A DNA stretch of 21,122 bases, taken from assembly GCA_045637425.1 (NCBI GenBank), contig JAZTZL010000025.1, positions 1-21,122 of the forward strand, in the 5' to 3' direction. A program made the translations under genes and the position numbers. Origin of the DNA: CAJGBR01 sp045637425 (lineage in GTDB: Bacteria > Bacteroidota > Bacteroidia > Bacteroidales > Rikenellaceae). Of this stretch, positions 16,364 through 21,122 are shown piece by piece. The notes under the pieces are model-generated. The model had not been told where the DNA came from. It made no database searches and saw nothing but the letters and a program-made list of their open reading frames with translations. Position 1 is the first letter of the stretch. Each line of letters opens with the position of its first letter.

Positions 16364-16398
16364 CGCTCGAAAAGTAAGGGGATTACCCCGCGTCAGTT

Positions 16399-16469
16399 TG
16401 AACTATGGTGTAATGGCAGCACAGCAGATTTTGGTTCTGTTAGTCTAGGTTCGAGTCCTGGTAGTTCAA
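16399..16469 (+). tRNA. tRNA-Gln (anticodon UUG)
   Basis: Acceptor TGAACTA pairs with TAGTTCA, with discriminator A at 16469. The anticodon stem-loop is CAGA-TTTTGGT-TCTG with TTG at 16431-16433, and the T arm is TAGGTTCGAGTCCTG. The CCA end is not encoded. The unpaired-prone U-A start of the acceptor and UUG anticodon are typical of bacterial tRNA-Gln. It is a single tRNA unit. Confidence 0.95.
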
Positions 16470-16474
16470 CTCTC

Positions 16475-16508
16475 AAAAGGCTTCATCTTAAAGATGAGGC
16501 CTTTTTTT
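16475..16508 (+). terminator. Terminator of tRNA-Gln
   Basis: AAAAGGCTTCATC pairs with GATGAGGCCTTTT (one T-G pair) around a small loop, and the stem runs into a T7 run. It begins 5 bases after the tRNA. Confidence 0.9.
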
Positions 16509-16512
16509 GTTA

Positions 16513-16553
16513 ACACCACACAACCTTTTTTATAGCCCAATATTGTGTGGTGT
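16513..16553. repeat. Perfect 11-bp inverted repeat upstream of the M64 operon
   Basis: ACACCACACAA (16513-16523) and TTGTGTGGTGT (16543-16553) are perfect inverted repeats around 19 bases. They lie between the tRNA-Gln terminator and the promoter of the peptidase-glycosyltransferase operon; the right arm overlaps its -33 region. No T-run follows, so it is not a terminator. An operator for a dimeric regulator or a DNA hairpin is possible. Confidence 0.8.
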
Positions 16554-16574
16554 CGCTAAATAGTCTTAAATTTG
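16542..16574 (+). promoter_or_regulatory. Putative promoter of the M64-glycosyltransferase operon
   Basis: TAAATTTG (16567-16574) is a good -7 element. The -33 element is ATTG (16542-16545, spacing 21), a one-base mismatch to TTTG, and lies in the right arm of the inverted repeat. Predicted start about 16581, 13 bases before the ATG. Confidence 0.6.
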
Positions 16575-16593
16575 CAACAAAAATTTTACTACA

Positions 16594-17889
16594 ATGGCTA
16601 AATTTACAACTACACTTTTGGCAGTCCTGTTCGCAATGACCTCATTTGCACAGACTAAATTCGAAAAGACTTTTGAACCAAAAACTCTTAGAATAGATTT
16701 CTCTCTCGTGGGGAATGACAAAACACAAAGCGCTGCAATTGAGCGCCTTAGAGAGGAACCCATTTGGTCGGGACCGCGAAAAAACTTAATTGATCCGTTT
16801 ATGTATGGTGGCTACTGCGTAAAGGTTTTCGACAAAGAGAGTGGCAAATTAATATATAGCAGAGGTTTCAATACACTCTTCGAAGAGTGGAGAACTACCG
16901 ACCAGGCAAAAGTCGAAACACAGTCGTGGACCAATTCGGTATGCGTTCCGATGCCCAAGGATACAGTAATAATCGAACTTTTTGAGCGTAACAGAAAAGA
17001 TGGTAAATTCTATTCAATGCTCAAGCAGGAGGTTGCCCCCAAATCAATATTCATCGACCGCAGTCCGATGAACGAATATCCCGTAATGAAAGTCGTAAAC
17101 AATGGTAGCATGGAATCCAAAATCGACTTGGTATTCCTTCCAGAAGGCTATACAGCAGAAGAGATGGAACAATTCAGAGAAGATGCAAAGAAATTTGCAG
17201 AGGCTCTGTTCACCACAGCTCCGTTTGACAAATGCAAAAAAGATTTTAACATTTGGGCAGTAGAAGTGCCATCGAAAGATTCGGGCACAGACGTTTCTGG
17301 TAAGGGCGTATATAAAAACACTGCTTTCGATTCCGGCTTTTACACATTTGGTATTGACCGCTATATAACTACGGCCAATATGCGCGCAATCAGAGATGCA
17401 GTCTGGAATGTGCCTTGTGACGGAGTGTTTATTCTTGTTAATTCTCAGATATATGGTGGTGGCGGTATGTACAATTTCTACGCAATAGGCACTGCTCACA
17501 ACCCGATGACAATGAAGGTTTTCACTCACGAATTGGGTCACTCGCTTTTCGGGCTTGCCGATGAATACTACACCTCGGCCGTAGCCTACAACGAATTCTA
17601 CAACCTGAAAGTGGAACCGTGGGAACCGAACATCACCACTATGGTCGATTTCGATTCGAAATGGAAAGATATGCTGCCCAAAGGCACCGAAATACCTACA
17701 CCAGCCAATAAGGAGAATGTTACAAAACTTGGCGTGTACGAAGGTGGCGGATATGTAGCTAAGGGCATCTATCGTCCGATGATAAACTGTATGATGCGCA
17801 ACAACAAGGATTTCTGTCCTGCTTGTAGCCGCGCAATCCTTCGTATGGTGGAATATTTAACAGACAAACGCAAAGTCAAAAATGATTAA
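16594..17889 (+). CDS. Secreted M64-family (IgA-peptidase-like) metallopeptidase
   Basis: The 431-residue protein has a signal peptide at 1-19 (cleavage near TSFA-Q; no lipobox). An N-terminal beta-rich domain of the Peptidase_M64_N type covers about 25-160. The M64 catalytic domain begins near VNNGSMESKIDLVFLPEGYTAEEM and holds the zinc motif H312-E313-L-G-H316 followed by GLADEY (320-325), the family signature. A methionine-containing turn, INCMMRN, lies near the C terminus with CPACSRAI. The active site is intact. M64 is named after a Clostridium ramosum IgA protease, but Bacteroides members have no proven IgA activity that I know of. Its last 8 bases overlap the GT2 gene, which ties it to the glycosyltransferase operon. 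Confidence 0.9.
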   Translation: MAKFTTTLLAVLFAMTSFAQTKFEKTFEPKTLRIDFSLVGNDKTQSAAIERLREEPIWSGPRKNLIDPFMYGGYCVKVFDKESGKLIYSRGFNTLFEEWRTTDQAKVETQSWTNSVCVPMPKDTVIIELFERNRKDGKFYSMLKQEVAPKSIFIDRSPMNEYPVMKVVNNGSMESKIDLVFLPEGYTAEEMEQFREDAKKFAEALFTTAPFDKCKKDFNIWAVEVPSKDSGTDVSGKGVYKNTAFDSGFYTFGIDRYITTANMRAIRDAVWNVPCDGVFILVNSQIYGGGGMYNFYAIGTAHNPMTMKVFTHELGHSLFGLADEYYTSAVAYNEFYNLKVEPWEPNITTMVDFDSKWKDMLPKGTEIPTPANKENVTKLGVYEGGGYVAKGIYRPMINCMMRNNKDFCPACSRAILRMVEYLTDKRKVKND

Positions 17890-18628
17890 CGGCAAAAAAA
17901 TAATCGTAGTAATGCCTGCGTACAATGCGGCAGAGACTCTGGAAAAAACCTATCGCGAGATTCCGTTCGACATTGTGGACGAGGTGATTCTGACCGACGA
18001 CTGCAGTCGCGACGAAACAGTGAAAAAGGCTGAGGAGTTGGGGATTCGCGAAATTCAGGTACACTCAAAAAACTGTGGATATGGCGGCAATCAGAAGAGC
18101 TGCTACAATCGCGCACTCGAGCTGGGTGCCGATATCGTGGTTATGCTGCACCCTGATTACCAATACACTCCAAAGCTCATTCACTCGATGTGCTACGTAA
18201 TTGCCAATGGTTTGTATCCCGTAGTTTTGGGCTCGAGAATTTTAGGCAAGGGAGCACTCAAGGGCGGAATGCCGATGATAAAATATATTGCTAATCGCGG
18301 ACTGACCCTGATGCAAAATATACTGATGAACCAGAAACTGAGCGAATACCATACAGGATTCCGCGCATTCTCGGCAGAAGTTCTGCGTGCTGTGGACTAC
18401 AACTCCAACTCTGACGACTTTGTATTCGACAACCAAATGCTGGCACAGATATTCTGGGCTGGATTCGAAATAGGCGAAATAACCTGTCCAACCAAATACT
18501 TCGAAGAGGCGTCGTCAATCAACCTTCGCCGCAGCACCGTATACGCATTCGGCGTTATCGGCACATCAATTATGTACCGACTCTGCAAGTGGCATCTTTG
18601 TAAATCAAAAATCTTCGGACAATGTTAA
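17882..18628 (+). CDS. Family 2 glycosyltransferase
   Basis: The 248-residue GT-A fold enzyme begins KKIIVVMPAYNAAETLEKTY, with the nucleotide-binding DDCSRDET at 39-46 and NCGYGGNQKSC at 64-74. LHPDYQYTP at 89-97 replaces the usual DxD-type segment. LGSRILGKGALKGG and EYHTGFRAFSAEVL (acceptor-side motifs) follow. It resembles the dolichol-phosphate-mannose-synthase-like branch that charges polyprenyl phosphate with a sugar, but lacks the C-terminal membrane helices of GtrB; only a weak hydrophobic stretch is near 220-233. With GT-C and GtrA genes after it, a role making a lipid-linked sugar donor is likely (inference). It overlaps both neighbours, by 8 bp and 7 bp. Confidence 0.9.
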   Translation: MINGKKIIVVMPAYNAAETLEKTYREIPFDIVDEVILTDDCSRDETVKKAEELGIREIQVHSKNCGYGGNQKSCYNRALELGADIVVMLHPDYQYTPKLIHSMCYVIANGLYPVVLGSRILGKGALKGGMPMIKYIANRGLTLMQNILMNQKLSEYHTGFRAFSAEVLRAVDYNSNSDDFVFDNQMLAQIFWAGFEIGEITCPTKYFEEASSINLRRSTVYAFGVIGTSIMYRLCKWHLCKSKIFGQC

Positions 18629-20178
18629 AACGATTCAGCTACCAGATAATTTTAGCCGTAGTCTTTCTATTTGTTTACAGTTGGTGTTTTGATGTAAAAC
18701 TCGACCTGAACGGAGATAATGCTACATATATAAGTTTGGCTCGCAACATCGCAGATGGGTTAGGTTATTCTACAATAAATCCCGACGGCGTAAAACCAAC
18801 TTCGACCTATCCTCCGGGATATCCGGCACTGTTATCCGTATTTATGTTCCTGGGCATCGACTCGCTGATATTCTTTAAGGTAATCAATGGCATATTGCTA
18901 TTCAGTTCGATAATGTTGTTGTTCAGCGCTATGAGACGCGCTACGGGTGATACTGTGGCTACGTTTTCAGCACTTGTGTTGTGTTGCTTCTGCACCCCGA
19001 TGTTGCAGTTCTCATACATCGTAATGTCCGAAATGTTATTTCTGTTTCTAAGCGCAGTATCAATATTCTCGCTCTACAAACAGAGTCAAATCGCTGATAA
19101 GCAATTCTACAAATCGATATGGTTTTGGCTGGCAGTGGTGTCGGCCGTAGCAGCCTACCACGTCCGCACAATGGCATTGGCACTACTCTTTGCATTGGTT
19201 GTCTTCTATGCATTCCGCAAGGAGTGGCGTCAGACTATCGCCTCTGCAGCGTCTATCGTAGCACTGTTGTTGCCGTGGTCGATTCGCAATTCGGCGATGG
19301 GACTCGAGTCGAGATACTTCGGAATGATTCTGAAAATTAACCCGTGGCGTCCCGAAGCAGGCACAGTCCAAACATTTGGTGATTTGGTGGAAAAAATGCT
19401 CAAAAATTTTGACGAGACTGTCTTGCGAGCATTCCCAGACCTATTGTTCCCGTGGTTGAAAATCAACTACGATGCGCCCGCAAGCGGAATGATCATTTTA
19501 TGCGGATTAATCATCTTGGCTATCGTATGTTACGGAGCGTGGAAGTCAGGCTCGCTGCGCTGGTTGCTTTTGGCATATCTGGCTGCCAATATCGGTCTGT
19601 TTATGTTGTGGCACGGAGGCAATGGCAATCGTTATGTAGCTCCGCTGGCTCCGATTATCTATATTTGTTTCTGGACGGGCGTTACTGCCATTTTGACTGA
19701 ACTGCTGAAAATTAAAGTAAAGAAGTTACAACTGCTCTATCTGTTGTTAGTTTTGCCCTGTTTCGGTTCATTGCAGGCTCAGCACAATTTGTCGAATAGT
19801 CCTGTTCCTCCGGGATATCGTAACTACTTTACAGCTGCGCAGGATATAAACGCGCAGATGCCCAAAGGTACGGTAGTGGCTTGTCGCAAACCCGAGATGT
19901 TTAACTATTATGCACCCAATACCATAACCATTTACTATAAGTTCACGCAGAATCCGCGTGAGTTGATTGGCGATTTACTGAACAAACGTTGTGATTTGGT
20001 TGTCTTTGATATGTTGGGTTATTCGTCTACGGGTCTGTACCTTTATCCGGCAATTAAGGCATATCCGTCAGTTTTCAAACCGATTGCACACTACAAACAA
20101 CCCGACACATACATCTTTATGTTTAATAGGGACGAGGCCGCTAAAATTCTGAAAGACAATGCTGAGTCGGCTGAGTAA
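18622..20178 (+). CDS. Polytopic GT-C glycosyltransferase (GT39/PMT_2-like)
   Basis: The 518-residue integral membrane protein has about 10-12 hydrophobic segments in the first 390 residues and a soluble C-terminal part (about 395-518). The first extracytoplasmic loop carries LNGDNATYISLARNIADGLGYS, with D32 in the place of the catalytic acidic residue of GT-C enzymes, followed by PTSTYPPGYPALLS, the typical GT39/ArnT-like loop. Such enzymes transfer a sugar from a polyprenyl-phosphate carrier to a protein, lipid or glycan on the periplasmic side. Acceptor and sugar are unknown. It overlaps GT2 by 7 bp and GtrA by 20 bp, so translation is probably coupled through the operon. Confidence 0.85.
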   Translation: MLKRFSYQIILAVVFLFVYSWCFDVKLDLNGDNATYISLARNIADGLGYSTINPDGVKPTSTYPPGYPALLSVFMFLGIDSLIFFKVINGILLFSSIMLLFSAMRRATGDTVATFSALVLCCFCTPMLQFSYIVMSEMLFLFLSAVSIFSLYKQSQIADKQFYKSIWFWLAVVSAVAAYHVRTMALALLFALVVFYAFRKEWRQTIASAASIVALLLPWSIRNSAMGLESRYFGMILKINPWRPEAGTVQTFGDLVEKMLKNFDETVLRAFPDLLFPWLKINYDAPASGMIILCGLIILAIVCYGAWKSGSLRWLLLAYLAANIGLFMLWHGGNGNRYVAPLAPIIYICFWTGVTAILTELLKIKVKKLQLLYLLLVLPCFGSLQAQHNLSNSPVPPGYRNYFTAAQDINAQMPKGTVVACRKPEMFNYYAPNTITIYYKFTQNPRELIGDLLNKRCDLVVFDMLGYSSTGLYLYPAIKAYPSVFKPIAHYKQPDTYIFMFNRDEAAKILKDNAESAE

Positions 20179-20578
20179 TCTATATCACACTTACGGGCAA
20201 CAGTTGTTTCGCTATGTAGTGGCGGGCGGCGTTGCCTTTTGTGTGGATTTTGGTCTATTATGGCTACTCCACCAGTATGTGCACCTATCATTGCTATTGT
20301 CGCAAGCCATAAGTTTTTCGGCAGGAGTCGTAGTGACTTACTTGTTCAGTATCCGATGGGTATTTGACTACAGGTCAGTAGCTAACCATACTGCGGAATT
20401 TTTGGTATTCGCACTGATAAATTTGATAGGACTCGGACTAACCACACTACTGATGTGGCTCTTTGCCGAACGCATTGGCATACACTACCTCTTATCAAAG
20501 GTTATTACTACAATCATCGTAACACTTTGGAACTTCTTCGCAAAACGCAAAACCCTATTCTCAAAAAGAGATCAATAG
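20159..20578 (+). CDS. GtrA-family membrane protein
   Basis: The 139-residue protein has four hydrophobic helices in the usual GtrA arrangement. FRYVVAGGVAFCVDFGLLWLL is the classic first-helix signature, ISFSAGVVVTYLFSIRWVF the second, and NFFAKRKTLF the C-terminal end of the last helix. GtrA proteins are proposed flippases or partners for undecaprenyl-phosphate-linked sugars made by GtrB-type GT2 enzymes. The ATG at 20159 overlaps the GT-C gene by 20 bp. It is the last gene of the operon; the only hairpin after it, at 20666-20679, is short and lacks a T-run. Confidence 0.9.
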   Translation: MLSRLSNLYHTYGQQLFRYVVAGGVAFCVDFGLLWLLHQYVHLSLLLSQAISFSAGVVVTYLFSIRWVFDYRSVANHTAEFLVFALINLIGLGLTTLLMWLFAERIGIHYLLSKVITTIIVTLWNFFAKRKTLFSKRDQ

Positions 20579-20765
20579 CAATAATTACCAGTGGCGATAC
20601 AAATTCAAGAAATTATAAATGCTTGTTTTGTAAATATTTTCATCAGCTAATAGAGTATTCTCCGTCGGGAGAGATTTGGTTTAAGAAAAAAAGATTTGGC
20701 GAATTTTATGCGTAAATATAGGTTTTAGCGTTTTACCTATTTTTGAGGTCTAAAATGCGAATCAC

Positions 20766-20789
20766 TTTAGGCGTAAATTTAGGCGTAAA
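20766..20789 (+). repeat. Tandem 12-bp repeat pair A (GGCGTAAA core)
   Basis: TTTAGGCGTAAA occurs twice, head to tail with no gap (20766-20777, 20778-20789). It shares the GGCGTAAA core and the 12-bp period with pair B, 185 bp downstream. Candidate arm-type sites for a tyrosine recombinase. Confidence 0.8.
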
Positions 20790-20836
20790 AAAGTAAATCC
20801 CCTCCACGCTGCTGTGTAGAAGGGATTTTAGAGGTC

Positions 20837-20862
20837 TGAAGCGAAGGATTGCCTTCGCTTCA
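20837..20862. repeat. Perfect 11-bp hairpin with ATTG loop
   Basis: TGAAGCGAAGG (20837-20847) and CCTTCGCTTCA (20852-20862) pair perfectly around ATTG. There is no T-run on either side, so a terminator role is unlikely. Its place between the two tandem repeat pairs suggests a role in recombination or regulation. Confidence 0.75.
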
Positions 20863-20950
20863 TATAGCCGTGTTTAGCCTTTTATAGCATTACGGATCGG
20901 TTGTAATGATTAGAGTAATCTTCATTTAACCCCATTTAGCCCTGTTTAAT

Positions 20951-20974
20951 GGGGCGTAAAAAGGGGCGTAAAAA
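20951..20974 (+). repeat. Tandem 12-bp repeat pair B (GGCGTAAA core)
   Basis: GGGGCGTAAAAA occurs twice without a gap (20951-20962, 20963-20974). Same core and period as pair A. An inverted TTTACGC copy follows at 20988-20994. Confidence 0.8.
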
Positions 20975-21001
20975 TTTTTTTAGTTTTTTTACGCTCAGTT
21001 C

Positions 21002-21029
21002 TTGACTTCTTGAACAAATCTGGTATACT
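21002..21029 (+). promoter_or_regulatory. E. coli-type sigma70-like promoter before the integrase
   Basis: TTGACT (21002-21007), a 16-base spacer, then TGG-TATACT (TATACT at 21024-21029) resembles an extended -10 sigma70 promoter. No TAnnTTTG element is present in this stretch. The predicted start is about 21036, 15 bases before the ATG. Confidence 0.5.
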
Positions 21030-21050
21030 CTTAATAAAAGTAAATTATTA

Positions 21051-21122
21051 ATGAAGTACAATCTTAGATTCAAACTCGATGTCAAGAAAAATGTTTACAT
21101 CTCGAAGAAGGTTGTTACGAGC
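21051..21122 (+). CDS. N-terminus of a putative tyrosine recombinase/integrase (partial)
   Basis: An ATG at 21051 opens a frame that runs uninterrupted to the window edge: MKYNLRFKLDVKKNVYISKK plus VVTS, 24 codons. The N-terminal pattern (short strand xNLRFKLD followed by basic residues) resembles the Arm-DNA-binding domain at the start of Bacteroidetes phage-type integrases of conjugative and mobilizable elements. With only 24 residues the family call rests on that short resemblance and on the repeats upstream. Confidence 0.5.
   Translation, partial: MKYNLRFKLDVKKNVYISKKVVTS

Larger units (their letters stand above)
20579..21050. other. Repeat-rich non-coding region next to a putative integrase
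   Basis: I see no believable gene in these 472 bases. They contain a direct repeat AGATTTGG (20672-20679 and 20692-20699), single GCGTAAA (20710-20716) and inverted TTTACGC (20988-20994) copies, and two tandem 12-bp repeat pairs. A 7-bp inverted repeat AAATCCC/GGGATTT (20795-20801, 20822-20828), a perfect 11-bp hairpin, a near-repeat TAGCC(G/C)TGTTTA (20865-20876 and 20937-20948) and CCCCATT/AATGGGG (20930-20936, 20948-20954) are also present. The density of short repeats just before a recombinase-like gene suggests an attachment or recombinase-binding region of a mobile element. Confidence 0.6.

Noticed and set aside
16399..16553. Mobile element integrated at the tRNA-Gln 3' end
   Set aside because: No integrase, no duplicated tRNA end and only 40 bases to the inverted repeat; the tRNA has an intact terminator.
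16513..16553. Phase-variable invertible promoter
   Set aside because: The segment between the repeats is 19 bases and contains no promoter on either strand; the -7 element lies outside, so inversion would not switch it.
20455..20715. 86-codon plus-strand frame overlapping the gtrA end
   Set aside because: It is an out-of-frame continuation over GtrA and into the repeat region, with no family resemblance.
20766..20974. GGCGTAAA repeats as a CRISPR array or replication iterons
   Set aside because: The units are 12 bp without spacers and there are only two pairs; no cas or rep gene is present, while an integrase-like start follows.

Overview
The window looks like chromosomal DNA of a Bacteroidales bacterium. 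The evidence is a 16S rRNA 5' end with Bacteroidetes-type bases, repeated use of the Bacteroidetes promoter form (TTTG, 19-20 bases, TAnnTTTG), near absence of Shine-Dalgarno sequences, and family content (GLUG-type surface lipoprotein, M64 peptidase, Bacteroidetes-style RND pump). The first 131 bases of the 16S resemble Rikenellaceae/Alistipes; that placement is from memory, not a search.

Layout. 1-571: the 5' end of a 16S gene on the minus strand, driven by two tandem promoters built from a duplicated module. 570-1448: a divergent pair, a YhcH/YjgK/YiaL-family protein (minus) and a small DMT_6/DUF486 membrane protein (plus). 1515-7060: a complete tripartite efflux operon (RND adaptor, RND permease, TolC-like outer membrane channel), with a palindromic candidate operator at its promoter and a strong terminator at its end. 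7078-8479: an MBL-fold hydrolase and trmD in one minus-strand operon. Its promoter lies on the same DNA as the plus-strand promoter of the next operon, rlmD-lpxB-FAH-family hydrolase (8495-11654). 11716-13821: a large minus-strand lipoprotein with an N-terminal fimbrillin-like/DUF6562-like part and a C-terminal beta-helical repeat region. 13979-16196: a minus-strand housekeeping block with tRNA-Ser(GCU), prs, a PspC-domain protein and engB. 16304-16508: tRNA-Gln(UUG) with its own promoter and terminator.

16513-20578: a tightly overlapping four-gene operon coding for a secreted M64-family metallopeptidase, a GT2 glycosyltransferase, a polytopic GT-C/GT39-like glycosyltransferase and a GtrA-family membrane protein. 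The last three resemble a Gtr-type surface-glycan modification set; the peptidase translationally coupled in front is unexpected. 20579-21122: a repeat-rich non-coding stretch leading into the first 24 codons of what looks like a tyrosine recombinase. It holds two pairs of 12-bp tandem repeats sharing a GGCGTAAA core, a perfect 11-bp hairpin and other small repeats. This is probably one end of an integrated mobile element with arm-type recombinase sites, and it is the least explained part of the window.
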